The notes: generated from the letters alone by a model not told the origin. 32,980 nt of DNA from CAMQVM01 sp044433365 (GCA_044433365.1 JAWXTR010000020.1:1-32980), one strand, 5' to 3'. Numbered from the stretch's first letter, positions 24,506 through 32,980 are shown. A program made the numbers and translations.

Positions 24506-25252
24506 CTATGTGTTCATACCACCACAAACGTTGATAACTTGACCCGAAACATAAGCTGAAAGGTCGCTAGCTAAGAATACGCAAGTATTTGCAACATCGG
24601 CTGGAGTACCACCACGACGAAGAGGAATTTTTTGTTCCCAATCTTTACGTACCTCGTCAGAAAGTTTGTTTGTCATCTCAGTAATGATAAATCCTGGAGC
24701 AATTGCATTTGAGCGGATACCACGTGAGCCTAACTCTTGTGCGATTGATTTTGTAAAGCCAATAAGACCTGCTTTTGATGCAGAGTAGTTAGCTTGACCA
24801 GCATTACCCGATACACCTACAACCGATGACATATTTATAATAGAGCCACTACGTTGTTTTAGCATATATTTTTGAACCCCTTTTGTAAGGTTAAATGCAG
24901 ATTTTAGGTTCACTTTAAGAACTAAATCCCATTGGTCTTCACTCATTCTCATAAGTAGAGAGTCACGAGTGATACCAGCATTGTTAACTAAAATATCTAC
25001 TTTGCCAAAATCAGCAACAATTTGATCTACAGTAGCAATTGAGTTGTCGTAGTTGCTAGCATCTGAAACGTATCCTTTAGCTTGTACACCATAAGAAAGA
25101 AGCTCAGCTTCTGTATTTTTAAAATTTTCGTCCTCAGCCATATCTGTAAATGCAACCGAAGCACCTTGCATAGCGAAAGCAACAGAGATTGCTTTACCAA
25201 TGCCACGTGCACCACCTGTAACGATAGCCACTTTACCTTCTAATAATTTCAT
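24506..25252 (-). CDS. fabG: 3-oxoacyl-[acyl-carrier-protein] reductase
   Basis: 248 residues, the standard SDR length. The NADPH motif TGGARGIG is at residues 12-19, NNAG at 90-93, and the catalytic set is Ser143, Tyr156 and Lys160, with the same spacing as E. coli FabG. It reduces 3-oxoacyl-ACP in fatty-acid elongation. The terminal CVFLASDLSAYVSGQVINVCGGM is also typical of FabG. It leads an apparent operon with the acyl-ACP thioesterase. Confidence 0.95.
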   Translation of the reverse strand: MKLLEGKVAIVTGGARGIGKAISVAFAMQGASVAFTDMAEDENFKNTEAELLSYGVQAKGYVSDASNYDNSIATVDQIVADFGKVDILVNNAGITRDSLLMRMSEDQWDLVLKVNLKSAFNLTKGVQKYMLKQRSGSIINMSSVVGVSGNAGQANYSASKAGLIGFTKSIAQELGSRGIRSNAIAPGFIITEMTNKLSDEVRKDWEQKIPLRRGGTPADVANTCVFLASDLSAYVSGQVINVCGGMNT

Positions 25253-25323
25253 AAGTTTATTAAAATTTAGTTTTATTACTTTATTGCGCTATATAGGTTA
25301 AATAATACACAATATTACACCTA

Positions 25324-25352
25324 CAAAGATAATAAAATTTATATAATCTCAA
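25324..25352 (-). promoter_or_regulatory. Promoter of the fabG operon
   Basis: On the minus strand TTG (plus 25350-25352), an 18-base spacer and TATCTTTG (25324-25331) fit the Bacteroidetes pattern, the spacer being one base short. The leader would be about 65 bases. Confidence 0.55.
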
Positions 25353-25384
25353 TGATTATTGTAAAAATATAATTCTATTACGTA

Positions 25385-25421
25385 AAATAAAATAACCGAC
25401 TAGGATTATCCCAATCGGTTA
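25385..25421 (-). terminator. Terminator after tsf
   Basis: On the minus strand TAACCGA pairs with TCGGTTA (25415-25421 with 25393-25399), with an inner GGAT/ATCC pair. The stem is followed by TTTTATTTT. It lies 26 bases after the tsf stop and closes the ribosomal operon. Confidence 0.75.
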
Positions 25422-25446
25422 AAATATTTTACTAAATCTCTAATGA

Positions 25447-26265
25447 TTAGTCATTTAAAGAGAAACGTTTGTAAGCAACAACTGTTGCTTCAGCGTTTGC
25501 AGCTTTGATATGAGCATCAACAGTGATTTTAGGGTTTTTAACAAATGATTGGCTAAGAAGAGTGTTCTCAGAAAGATATTTGTTAACTTTACCTTCAGCA
25601 ATTTTATCAAGCATAGCTTCTGGTTTACCATCAAGACGAGCTTGTTCGTGACCAATTTGACGCTCTTTTTCGATTACGTCAGCTGGACAGTCAGCTTTGC
25701 TAATTGAGATAGGAGCCATAGCAGCAGCCTGCATAGCAACATCTTTAGCAGTCTCTTCGCTGATAGCAGCGTTGAAACCTAGAATAGTACCAAGTTTTTT
25801 GTTTGTGTGAATATATGCAACAACTTGCTCTGCTTCGATTTGAGAGTAGAAAGGAAGTTCAATTTTCTCACCTGTTTGACCTGATTTTTCAGTAACCATT
25901 GCAGCGATTGATTGACCGTTGTACTCTAAGTTTTTAAGAGCATCAATATCAGCACAATCAGCAGCTACAGCTGCTTCAAGAATTTCATTTGCAGTTTTAG
26001 CAAACTCTTCGTTTTTAGCAACGAAGTCAGTTTCGCAAGCAAGACAAAGCATATAAGCTTTTTTACCAACGATTTTTGCTACAACTAAACCTTCAGAAGC
26101 GTCTCTGTCAGCACGTTTGCTAGCGATAAGTTTACCTTTTTCACGGATGATTTCTTGTGCTCTATCGAAATCTCCTTGTGCTTCAGCAAGTGCATTTTTA
26201 CAATCCATCATGCCAGCACCTGTCATTTTACGTAGTTTTGCTACGTCAGCTGCTTTAATTTCCAT
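25447..26265 (-). CDS. tsf: Translation elongation factor Ts
   Basis: 272 residues. The N-terminal UBA-like helix set (KAADVAKLRKMTGAGMMDCKNALAEAQGDFDRA) and the TDFVAKNEEF block of the core, which contacts EF-Tu, are present. The family C-terminal region (LLSQSFVKNPKITV) is also seen. EF-Ts exchanges GDP for GTP on EF-Tu. It follows rpsB, as in most bacteria, but across a long 294-base gap that contains an inverted repeat. Confidence 0.96.
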   Translation of the reverse strand: MEIKAADVAKLRKMTGAGMMDCKNALAEAQGDFDRAQEIIREKGKLIASKRADRDASEGLVVAKIVGKKAYMLCLACETDFVAKNEEFAKTANEILEAAVAADCADIDALKNLEYNGQSIAAMVTEKSGQTGEKIELPFYSQIEAEQVVAYIHTNKKLGTILGFNAAISEETAKDVAMQAAAMAPISISKADCPADVIEKERQIGHEQARLDGKPEAMLDKIAEGKVNKYLSENTLLSQSFVKNPKITVDAHIKAANAEATVVAYKRFSLND

Positions 26266-26559
26266 TACGAATATTTTTTTGAGGGGAGTTCTGATAATTG
26301 GCTCTCTTTGATTTTACTTTTTGAGGTTTTAGATTTGAATTTTGAAAAATGTAGGCGTAGTGGTGACTATGGTGTATTTTAAAAAATTCGAAGATCAGAC
26401 CTTAAAAAGGAAAAGTAGATGAAATCCAATTTTTAGAAGTGCCCTAGAATTAACCTACATATAGATATATGTAGAAAATTTCATTTTTGCAATTTTAAAA
26501 TTGGGGCAAGTTAAGTGAAGAAAACTTCGCTATAAAATGCCCCTTTTGTATTTCTGAGA
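26266..26559 (-). other. Long rpsB-tsf intergenic region with inverted repeat
   Basis: No gene is seen in these 294 bases. AGGGGAGTTCTGATAATTGG at 26282-26301 pairs with CCAATTTTTAGAAGTGCCCT at 26426-26445 in 16 of 20 positions. These are the two arms of the dispersed repeat, here separated by 124 bases. On the minus strand the right-hand arm ends 17 bases before the tsf start, so folding could affect tsf expression relative to rpsB. Confidence 0.55.
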
Positions 26560-27396
26560 TTACTCAGCAACTACCTCTTCAACTGGAGCAGCTACCTCTT
26601 CAGCAGGTGCAGCAGCAACAGGAGCAGCCTCTTCTACCTTCTCTTTACGAGGGCGAGTAGCTTTAGCCTCTTTTTTAGGAGCTGATTCAGCCTCTTTTTC
26701 TTTTTCAGCTTTTCTTTCAGTAAGACCCTCTTCGATTGAAGCACAAACTACGTCAAGAATAGCAGCGATAGATTTTGAAGCATCGTCATTTGCAGGAATC
26801 ACATAGTCAATTTGTGTAGGATCACAACAAGTATCAACCATTGCAAATACTGGGATGTTCAAACGCTTAGCCTCTTTTACAGCGTTAGCCTCTTTTTGTA
26901 CGTCGATAACGAAAAGAGCAGCTGGAAGACGAGTTAGGTCAGCAATAGAACCAAGGTTTTTTTCTAATTTAGCACGTTGACGGCTAATTTGAAGTTTTTC
27001 TCTTTTTGAGAAGTTGTTGTAAGTACCGTCAGCAGTTAATTTGTCGATAGTACTCATTTTTTTGATTGCTTTACGGATAGTTGGGAAGTTTGTAAGCATA
27101 CCACCTGGCCAACGTTCAGTAACGAATGGCATACCAACTGTTTTTACCTTTTCAGCAACGATATCTTTAGCCTGTTTTTTTGTAGCAACAAAAAGAACAC
27201 GACGACCTGATTTAACGATTTGTTTAAGAGCAGCAGCACTCTCATCAAGTTTTACTGCAGTTTTGTGAAGGTCAATGATATGAATACCATTTTTCTCCAT
27301 AAAGATATATGGAGCCATTTTAGGGTTCCATTTTCTTTTTAAGTGACCGAAGTGAACTCCAGCCTCTAATAGCGTATTGAAATCTGCTTTAATCAT
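26560..27396 (-). CDS. rpsB: 30S ribosomal protein S2
   Basis: 278 residues. S2 hallmarks are LLEAGVHFGHLKRKWNPKMAPYIF, RVLFVATKKQAKDIV, RWPGGMLTNFPTI and VIDVQKEANAVKEAKRLNIPVFAMVDT. A C-terminal extension beyond about residue 230, rich in Ala, Glu and Lys, is common in Bacteroidetes S2. It belongs to the ribosomal series rplM-rpsI-rpsB-tsf. A 207-base untranslated stretch precedes it. Confidence 0.96.
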   Translation of the reverse strand: MIKADFNTLLEAGVHFGHLKRKWNPKMAPYIFMEKNGIHIIDLHKTAVKLDESAAALKQIVKSGRRVLFVATKKQAKDIVAEKVKTVGMPFVTERWPGGMLTNFPTIRKAIKKMSTIDKLTADGTYNNFSKREKLQISRQRAKLEKNLGSIADLTRLPAALFVIDVQKEANAVKEAKRLNIPVFAMVDTCCDPTQIDYVIPANDDASKSIAAILDVVCASIEEGLTERKAEKEKEAESAPKKEAKATRPRKEKVEEAAPVAAAPAEEVAAPVEEVVAE

Positions 27397-27603
27397 TTTT
27401 TTAATTTTTTCTTTTTTTCTCTCTTCTTCAATCTTTTACGGTAGCACCTCTCGTAAGTGGTCCGAAAGATTTTCCGCAGCTAGGCAACAACCATCGTAGG
27501 CAAAATATTGCAATCGCAGCTGTTTAAAAACCTTTGCTGTGCATTTGTAGGACGAATAGAAAAATTGTTTATAAAATAAATTTTGTTGTAGGAATATCCC
27601 GAA
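27397..27603 (-). promoter_or_regulatory. Leader region of rpsB, possible autoregulatory RNA
   Basis: Between rpsI and rpsB, the minus strand carries AATCTTT (plus 27465-27471) complementary to AAAGATT (27430-27436), enclosing a GC-richer loop with ACCACTT and AGAGGTG. A purine-rich stretch (AAGAAGAGAGAAAAAAAG) follows up to the start codon. In other bacteria the rpsB leader binds S2 and represses translation; by analogy this could do the same, but no known leader motif was identified. Confidence 0.4.
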
Positions 27604-27990
27604 TTAACGTTTAGAGAATTGGAATTTCTTACGAGCACCTGGTTGACCTGGTTTTTTACGCTCAACAACACGTGAGTCACGAGTTAAGAAACCGTTTTTC
27701 TTCAATACTGGGCGAAGCTCAGCATCGATTTCGCAAAGTGCTCTTGCAATACCTAAGCGTGCAGCTTCTGCTTGACCTTTGATACCACCACCATCAAGAT
27801 TGATGTTAATATCAAAAGATTCTGTCTTCTCTGTTACAAGAAGAGGTTGTTTTACAACAAAACGAAGGATATCCAATGGGAAATAAACTTCAATGTCACG
27901 AGAGTTGATAGTGATTTTTCCGTTGCCATCTTTAACGTATACACGTGCTATGGCTGATTTTCTGCGTCCTACAGTGTTTACTACTTCCAT
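27604..27990 (-). CDS. rpsI: 30S ribosomal protein S9
   Basis: 128 residues. Standard S9 blocks: VGRRKSAIARVYV at the start, GGGIKGQAEAARLGIARAL in the middle, and the basic C-terminus DSRVVERKKPGQPGARKKFQFSKR that reaches the ribosomal P site. It starts five bases after the rplM stop, so the two genes are co-transcribed. Confidence 0.97.
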   Translation of the reverse strand: MEVVNTVGRRKSAIARVYVKDGNGKITINSRDIEVYFPLDILRFVVKQPLLVTEKTESFDININLDGGGIKGQAEAARLGIARALCEIDAELRPVLKKNGFLTRDSRVVERKKPGQPGARKKFQFSKR

Positions 27991-27995
27991 AATGA

Positions 27996-28451
27996 TTACT
28001 TAATGTCTGATAAAATGATTTGTTTTGGAGTTTGTGCCTCGTGAGGATGCTCCGCACCAGCATAAACTTTAAGGTTACGTAGAAGAACTGCACCTAAACG
28101 ATTTTTAGGAAGCATACCTTTTACTGCTTTCATGATTACAAACTCTGGTTTACGAGCTAGGAAATCAGCTGGAGTTGCGAAACGTTGTCCACCTGGATAA
28201 CCTGTATGACGAACGTAAACTTTGTTTGTCATTTTTTTACCTGTTAATTTTACTTTCTCAGCGTTAATTATGATTACGTTATCACCGCAATCAGAATTAG
28301 GAGTGAAAGTTGGTTTGTTTTTACCTCTTAAAATTTTAGCAACTTGAGCTGCAACACGTCCTAGAGGTTGATCGTTAGCGTCGATCAAAATCCACTCTTT
28401 GTTAGCATTTGCTGCATTTACCGAGATAGTTTTGTAGCTTAATGAATCCAC
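27996..28451 (-). CDS. rplM: 50S ribosomal protein L13
   Basis: 151 residues. The family core is visible: WILIDANDQPLGRVAAQVAKILRGKNKPTFTPNSDCGDNVIIINA, KVYVRHTGYPGG and MLPKNRLGAVLLRNLKVYAGAEHPHEAQ. The start is GTG at 28451 with the N-terminus DSLSYKTISV, which parallels the MDTLSYKT start of Bacteroides L13. No ATG is available at that point, so GTG seems genuine. It is the first gene of rplM-rpsI-rpsB-tsf. Confidence 0.95.
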   Translation of the reverse strand: MDSLSYKTISVNAANANKEWILIDANDQPLGRVAAQVAKILRGKNKPTFTPNSDCGDNVIIINAEKVKLTGKKMTNKVYVRHTGYPGGQRFATPADFLARKPEFVIMKAVKGMLPKNRLGAVLLRNLKVYAGAEHPHEAQTPKQIILSDIK

Positions 28452-28509
28452 TTTGTCTCTTTTTTAAATTAATACTTTGTTAAATGATCCTACCCCACTT
28501 AAGGGCACG

Positions 28510-28540
28510 CAAAGGTAATAATATTTTATAAAATAACAAA
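28510..28540 (-). promoter_or_regulatory. Promoter of the rplM-rpsI-rpsB-tsf operon
   Basis: On the minus strand TTTG (plus 28537-28540), a 19-base spacer and TACCTTTG (28510-28517) are a perfect consensus, as expected for a ribosomal operon. The leader before the GTG start would be about 53 bases. Confidence 0.75.
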
Positions 28541-28825
28541 AGTAATCTCTCTTTTTATTGATTTTTCTTCTAAAATGCCCTTTTTTTATCCTAAATATAC
28601 TCTTTTTCTATCCCAAATTCGATATTTTAGGAGCAAAAATTGTATAAGAACTCCCCATAAATATTTTGCTTTACATCAGCAAAATTAATAGTTTTCGACA
28701 ATGCTCATACATAAATTTGCAAAAAAATACTTATATTTGTAGTCAATCAAAAAAATAAGTATTAATCTATCTAATCGCTTATCTATTTTTACAAACAATA
28801 AACTAGACTGTTATACATAATTAAG
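28541..28825. other. Divergent intergenic region rplM/ftsK
   Basis: Apart from the rplM promoter to its left, this stretch holds a solo copy of the dispersed motif, AGAACTCCCC at 28647-28656, and two TAnnTTTG boxes (28712-28719 and 28732-28739) before ftsK. No coding sequence, RNA gene or strong hairpin was seen. Confidence 0.5.
28732..28739 (+). promoter_or_regulatory. -7 box before ftsK
   Basis: TATATTTG matches TAnnTTTG exactly; a second match, TAAATTTG, lies 20 bases earlier at 28712-28719. Neither has a clear -33 partner. The leader would be about 80 bases. Confidence 0.45.
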
Positions 28826-31800
28826 ATGACAAATACAACGACAAATAAACCAAAAAGCGGCACTTCTAAAAAGAGAACTTCCGCTGTAAAACCGAGAAAA
28901 ACCACAACAACTCCACAAAAAAATAGTGATAAGCCTACGCCATCTACCGCCGATGCTTCAAATAGAGCTAAACAGACCAAAAAGAGAGTTGCTGCAAAAA
29001 AAACATCTATTTTAAACGAGTTGAGCGAAACTCAGCGTTATATAATTGCAATAGTTTTGATTGCAATGGCTATGCTTCTTGCGCTAACTATAATATCCTA
29101 CTTTTATTCTTGGAGACAAGACCAATCGGTAAATTCACTCAATCTTTTTGCCGAATTTTCGAGTGAGTTGACTCAAAACAGTATTGGGCGTATTGGAGCA
29201 ATCATCTCTAATTTAGTTGTTGGAAAGTGGTTTGGTATATTTGCACTATGTATACCTTGCATCATACTTTCATTCTCTTTCTTACTATTCAATACCGCTT
29301 CGGAGCTATCTCGCAAATCTATTTTATCACTATTTTCTTTGATGTTAATAGGTTCGATAGCAGCAGCGCACTTTTTTCCTCACTATCACGGCACTTTTGG
29401 AAGCTCGCTCGGTGGAGGATGGGGTTTGTCTATAGATAATTGGCTTATAAATATTATTGGTGTTACTGGTGGTGCAATAATAATAGTAATGTTTATCTTG
29501 ATTTGGTTGATTTACACCTCCCTTACCACATTTAAGCTTTTTGGTAAGACAATCAAATTTTTCTTTGTAATACTTGGTAAATTCTTATTGTCTCTAACCT
29601 CTATTTTTACTGTAATCGAAAGAATTGGCAATAAAAATTCGACTAATTCTCCGCAAAAAGGTGGTAGACGACCTATCAAAAAAGTTAGTGAGCCTGAGGA
29701 TGATTTAGAGGATAGTGGTGCTATTGTGCCGGCTCTAGTGCAGCAAACATCTAATGATAAGAGTGAGTCTAATCTGACCTTAGAGGGTGTTTCTACCCCG
29801 CTTTATGAGATTGAAAGTGAGGAAATTGTTGAAAATACTGAGATAAGTGAGGCAGATAAGGCAGAAGAGATAAATAAACATAATCAGCAAATAATCAACT
29901 CTATATATGCTAATAATGGAGTAATCTACAATCCTTCAAATAGTTATATAGATAACCAAAATAGCGATGGATACCAAAATGACAGCAGCTATATAGATAG
30001 TATGGTTGTAAACTCTATAATTGGCGATAGTTATGGTGATAAATTGGGTGTAAACAAGAATTTAGATTCAGAATTTATTGTTCAAACCATAGAACCAAGT
30101 GATAAAACTGATAAAAATAACAGTGCGGTCGACGAAGAAAAGAGAGATTTGCAACCTCAATTTTTCGTTGAAAATAGAGATGGCTCTTCAGAGTCAGATA
30201 ATGAAATTACAATTAGTTATGTACAACCCCAGACAAATAGCATAGCTAACGAGCATGATATGGAAATTGAACGAAAAAATGATAACGAAGATGATAAATC
30301 GTTGTCAGGCTCAATACCTGATATAATAGTTCAAACAGCTGGAAGTGGTGAGATATACACCGATGCAAGTAAAATCAAGGACGATCAGTTTGAAGTGGCA
30401 ATAACCTCTAATACTGAGATAGATATTAATGGAGCAACTGAGGGTGAAAATATCAAAATCGTAAAAAATGAACCATCAGAGCTTGATGATATTGATATTT
30501 CGGTATTCGATCCTACTCTGGAGTTATCATCCTACAAGTTACCACCTGTAGATCTACTTGATAACCACACAAACCGTGTTGTCGTTACAGATCAAGAGCT
30601 ACATGACAATAAAAATAGAATTATCGAAACTTTAAATAATTTTGGCATCTCTATTGATAAAATTAAAGCTACAATTGGACCTACAGTAACGCTTTACGAG
30701 ATTAAACCTGCACCAGGAGTACGTATCTCGAAGATTAAAAATCTTGAAGATGATATTGCACTTAGTCTTTCGGCATTGGGTATTCGTATTATTGCGCCTA
30801 TCCCAGGTAAAGGGACAATCGGTATTGAAGTTCCAAACAAAGACAAAGAGGTGGTTTCAATGTATTCGGTAATTAAATCGGCTAAGTTTCAAGATAGTAG
30901 CTGCGATTTACCTATTGTGTTGGGTCGTACAATCCAAAATGATGATTTTGTAATTGACCTTGCAAAAATGCCCCATCTTCTTGTTGCAGGTGCTACAGGT
31001 CAAGGTAAATCGGTTGGGTTGAATGCTATTATTACATCTCTTCTATACAAAAAACACCCTTCAGAGCTAAAACTAGTATTAGTAGATCCTAAAAAAGTGG
31101 AGCTTACTCTTTATCAAAGCATTGAAAAACACTTTTTAGCTAAAATGGAAGATGAAGAGGAGGCGATTATTACCGATACTCAAAGAGTAGTATACACTCT
31201 TAACTCATTATGTATAGAGATGGACGACCGCTATAAACTGCTCAAAGCAGCAAAAGTTCGTAATATTAAAGAGTATAACGCTAAGTTTGTAAATAGAAAA
31301 TTAAATCCTAATAATGGACACCGATTTTTACCCTATTTTGTGGTTATTATTGATGAATTTGCCGACCTTATTATGACAGCAGGGCGTGAGATTGAAACCC
31401 CTATTGCTCGTATAGCGCAGTTAGCTCGTGCAATCGGCATTCATCTAGTGATTGCTACGCAGCGACCAACAACCAATATCATCACTGGTGTAATCAAAGC
31501 CAACTTCCCTGCTCGTATAGCATTTAGAGTTTCGAGTATGGTCGATTCACGTACCATAATCGACGGACCAGGTGCTAATCAGCTAATTGGTCGTGGTGAT
31601 ATGTTGGTATCTACTGGTAATGAGACGGTGCGTGTGCAGTGTGCATTTGTTGACACTCCTGAGGTAGAACGCATTACCGATTATATCGGCGACCAACGTG
31701 GTTATGGTTCGCCTTATATTCTTCCTGATTATGCTCCAGAGGGAGATTCTAAATCTAATGATACATCTAAAGGTGCAGTAGGAAAATTAGACGATAAATT

Positions 31801-32023
31801 TACCGAAGTGGCACGTTATGTGGTACAAAATCAACAAGGCTCAGCATCAACCATACAGCGCAACTTCTCTATCGGCTTTAACCGTGCTGGACGATTAATG
31901 GATCAACTCGAAAGAGCTGGAATCGTTGGAAAACAAGAGGGGAGCAAACCTCGACAGGTGCTAATTTCTGAAATGGCAACCTTAGAGTTAAAGTTGTATG
32001 ATATGGAAAATGGTAATTTCTAA
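28826..32023 (+). CDS. ftsK: DNA translocase FtsK
   Basis: 1065 residues. A basic, Thr/Lys-rich N-terminus (about 1-65) precedes four or five membrane helices (about 70-270). A long acidic, Asn/Ser/Asp-rich linker of low complexity spans about 275-570. The motor domain has Walker A GATGQGKS near residue 722 and Walker B VVIIDEFADL near 838, plus RIAFRVSSMVDSRTI. The end is the winged-helix gamma domain (DKFTEVARYVVQNQQGSASTIQRNFSIGFNRAGRLMDQLE), which reads oriented DNA signals. FtsK pumps DNA at the septum so that the chromosome dimer site can be resolved and daughter chromosomes separated. The linker is longer than in minimal SpoIIIE-type proteins. Confidence 0.95.
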   Translation: MTNTTTNKPKSGTSKKRTSAVKPRKTTTTPQKNSDKPTPSTADASNRAKQTKKRVAAKKTSILNELSETQRYIIAIVLIAMAMLLALTIISYFYSWRQDQSVNSLNLFAEFSSELTQNSIGRIGAIISNLVVGKWFGIFALCIPCIILSFSFLLFNTASELSRKSILSLFSLMLIGSIAAAHFFPHYHGTFGSSLGGGWGLSIDNWLINIIGVTGGAIIIVMFILIWLIYTSLTTFKLFGKTIKFFFVILGKFLLSLTSIFTVIERIGNKNSTNSPQKGGRRPIKKVSEPEDDLEDSGAIVPALVQQTSNDKSESNLTLEGVSTPLYEIESEEIVENTEISEADKAEEINKHNQQIINSIYANNGVIYNPSNSYIDNQNSDGYQNDSSYIDSMVVNSIIGDSYGDKLGVNKNLDSEFIVQTIEPSDKTDKNNSAVDEEKRDLQPQFFVENRDGSSESDNEITISYVQPQTNSIANEHDMEIERKNDNEDDKSLSGSIPDIIVQTAGSGEIYTDASKIKDDQFEVAITSNTEIDINGATEGENIKIVKNEPSELDDIDISVFDPTLELSSYKLPPVDLLDNHTNRVVVTDQELHDNKNRIIETLNNFGISIDKIKATIGPTVTLYEIKPAPGVRISKIKNLEDDIALSLSALGIRIIAPIPGKGTIGIEVPNKDKEVVSMYSVIKSAKFQDSSCDLPIVLGRTIQNDDFVIDLAKMPHLLVAGATGQGKSVGLNAIITSLLYKKHPSELKLVLVDPKKVELTLYQSIEKHFLAKMEDEEEAIITDTQRVVYTLNSLCIEMDDRYKLLKAAKVRNIKEYNAKFVNRKLNPNNGHRFLPYFVVIIDEFADLIMTAGREIETPIARIAQLARAIGIHLVIATQRPTTNIITGVIKANFPARIAFRVSSMVDSRTIIDGPGANQLIGRGDMLVSTGNETVRVQCAFVDTPEVERITDYIGDQRGYGSPYILPDYAPEGDSKSNDTSKGAVGKLDDKFTEVARYVVQNQQGSASTIQRNFSIGFNRAGRLMDQLERAGIVGKQEGSKPRQVLISEMATLELKLYDMENGNF

Positions 32024-32040
32024 AATAGAAATTCTCTATA

Positions 32041-32089
32041 GGGATCTTCTAATAATTGAATAAAATCAATTATTAGAACTCCCCTTTAA
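32041..32089 (+). repeat. Compact hairpin copy of the dispersed motif between ftsK and lolA
   Basis: TTCTAATAATTGA at 32047-32059 is perfectly complementary to 32066-32078 with a six-base loop. Beyond a three-base mismatch, GGG at 32041-32043 can pair with CCC in CTCCCC. The right arm ends AGAACTCCCCTTTAA (32075-32089). This is the tidiest paired copy of the family. It could weaken read-through into lolA, which starts 19 bases later. Confidence 0.65.
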
Positions 32090-32107
32090 TTCAAAAACAT
32101 TAATTTT

Positions 32108-32683
32108 ATGAACATAATAAAATATATTTTGTCCGCATTATTTGCGCTAGTAATATCATCGTATGTTAACGCTCAACAGTTAGAAGAGGTATTTCAAAAA
32201 TTTAAAAATGCTAAAAGCTCATCGATTGTTTTCTCTGGGCAAGGCGAACGCTACAATCTTATTACTTTAGGCTCTAAATACCGCCTAGAGAGCGATAATA
32301 GTGATATTCTGTTTGATGGAGAGACTCTGTATTCTTATAATGGTAACACAAATGAGTTAGTAATTGAGAATATCTCTAGTAGTGGTTCGCTACTACTAAA
32401 TCCAATCAATCTTTTTTCATTAGATTTATCTGATTTTAGCTACACCCAAAAAAAAGATGGTCACTACACCATAATTCCCAAAAATATCGAGAATAGCCAA
32501 ATAGAGAGTATCGAAATTACACTGCAAAATGGAGAGATAAAAACACTTTTAGTCACTACTCCATCGTCATATAGTTTAGATTTAAAAATAAATTCAATAA
32601 AATTTGATGAAAATTTAGATTCAGAAAATTTCAAATTTAACAAAAAATCATACAACAAAGCTGAAATTATAGATTTTCGATAA
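32108..32683 (+). CDS. LolA-like outer-membrane lipoprotein carrier protein
   Basis: 191 residues. A signal peptide, MNIIKYILSALFALVISSYVNAQQ, is followed by LolA-like strands (FSGQGERYNLITLGSKYRLESDNSDILFDGETLYSYNGNTNELVIE, then LLNPINLFSL). Periplasmic LolA carries lipoproteins from the LolCDE complex to the outer membrane. In Bacteroidetes a LolA-family gene commonly follows ftsK, as here with an 84-base gap. Sequence similarity to E. coli LolA is low, so the carrier role is by family and context. Confidence 0.82.
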   Translation: MNIIKYILSALFALVISSYVNAQQLEEVFQKFKNAKSSSIVFSGQGERYNLITLGSKYRLESDNSDILFDGETLYSYNGNTNELVIENISSSGSLLLNPINLFSLDLSDFSYTQKKDGHYTIIPKNIENSQIESIEITLQNGEIKTLLVTTPSSYSLDLKINSIKFDENLDSENFKFNKKSYNKAEIIDFR

Positions 32684-32762
32684 TTTTATCTGTTTATAAT
32701 GATTTGAAAATAAACAAAATAAAAAATAGTTTAATAAAAACATAAAAAAAGTAACAAAAAAA

Positions 32763-32794
32763 TTTGGAGAAACCGAATTTTTGCCCTACCTTTG
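32763..32794 (+). promoter_or_regulatory. Promoter of the tRNA-Asp transcript
   Basis: TTTG at 32763-32766, a 20-base spacer and TACCTTTG at 32787-32794 fully match the Bacteroidetes consensus. The predicted start, near 32801, leaves a ~95-base 5' leader to be removed from the tRNA. Confidence 0.7.
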
Positions 32795-32894
32795 CATCGC
32801 AATCAGGAAGTAAAACGCCACTCATAAAGAGTAAAGCAATTGAATCTTTTCAAACAAAGAAATCAACATTACAACTGAAAGCGACCAACAAAAC

Positions 32895-32971
32895 GGTGTG
32901 GTAGTTCAGCTGGTTAGAATACCTGCCTGTCACGCAGGGGGTCGCGGGTTCGAGTCCCGTCCATACCGCCA
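32895..32971 (+). tRNA. tRNA-Asp (anticodon GTC)
   Basis: A 77-base cloverleaf. The acceptor GGTGTGG pairs with CCATACC (one G-U pair), the anticodon stem CCTGC/GCAGG encloses the loop CTGTCAC with anticodon GTC at 32929-32931, and the T-arm contains GGGTTCGAGTCCC. The discriminator base is G and the CCA end is encoded. More tRNAs may follow beyond the window. Confidence 0.96.
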
Positions 32972-32980
32972 AGAAGACTG

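Overview
The window is AT-rich and most likely comes from a member of the Bacteroidetes, probably order Bacteroidales. Three things point there. Promoters repeatedly match the Bacteroidetes primary sigma-factor pattern (a TAnnTTTG box about 19-20 bases after TTG or TTTG), with clear copies before an RNA, yfhO, a TPR regulator, rplM and tRNA-Asp. The gene content is typical: a FISUMP-type fimbrillin, a peptidase-regulatory/TonB-type outer-membrane barrel, DUF3098 next to FtsX, and an FtsK-LolA pair. Shine-Dalgarno sequences are mostly absent. I do not assign a genus.

Layout. At 166-2442 lie a YitT/YczE-like membrane protein fused to a cytidylate-kinase-like domain and a DUF3089 lipoprotein. 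A convergent fimbrillin lipoprotein (2617-4707, minus) follows, separated from them by a 105-bp imperfect palindrome. The 4708-5985 accessory stretch holds a strongly promoted structured RNA (about 4870-5040), an orphan 108-aa ORF and a nested inverted-repeat element of about 267 bp. From 5986 to 12274 runs a housekeeping operon, yfhO-ftsX-DUF3098-uppP-truB-queA, covering envelope, cell division and tRNA modification. From 12434 to 18854 everything is on the minus strand: an outer-membrane barrel protein, a secreted alpha/beta hydrolase, an AbiF/AbiD-like (Abi_2, HEPN) abortive-infection protein with a structured leader RNA, and a lipoprotein TPR regulator with a LuxR-like HTH. The regulator is divergent from a GH29 alpha-L-fucosidase (19085-20617) across an ATT microsatellite. 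A Trk/Ktr potassium uptake pair follows (20817-23363). Minus-strand fabG, acyl-ACP thioesterase and DUF2200 genes come next, then the ribosomal operon rplM-rpsI-rpsB-tsf. Divergent ftsK and lolA, and a tRNA-Asp(GTC), close the window.

Most interesting signals. (1) The 4870-5040 RNA has a perfect promoter, a two-part closing stem, internal hairpins, and an 11-bp alternative pairing ending at a T-run, so it may be a switch or regulatory RNA. (2) The abiF gene has a leader that folds into two hairpins plus a T-tract immediately before a better start codon, suggesting an abiF-associated RNA that is hidden if the longest ORF is taken. (3) A dispersed motif, consensus about TTAGAACTCCCCTTTA, occurs at least nine times at gene borders, several times as paired arms of a hairpin. 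(4) Two different palindromic, MITE/REP-like elements lie in the 2.4-5.7 kb accessory area. No CRISPR array, transposase or prophage gene was seen.
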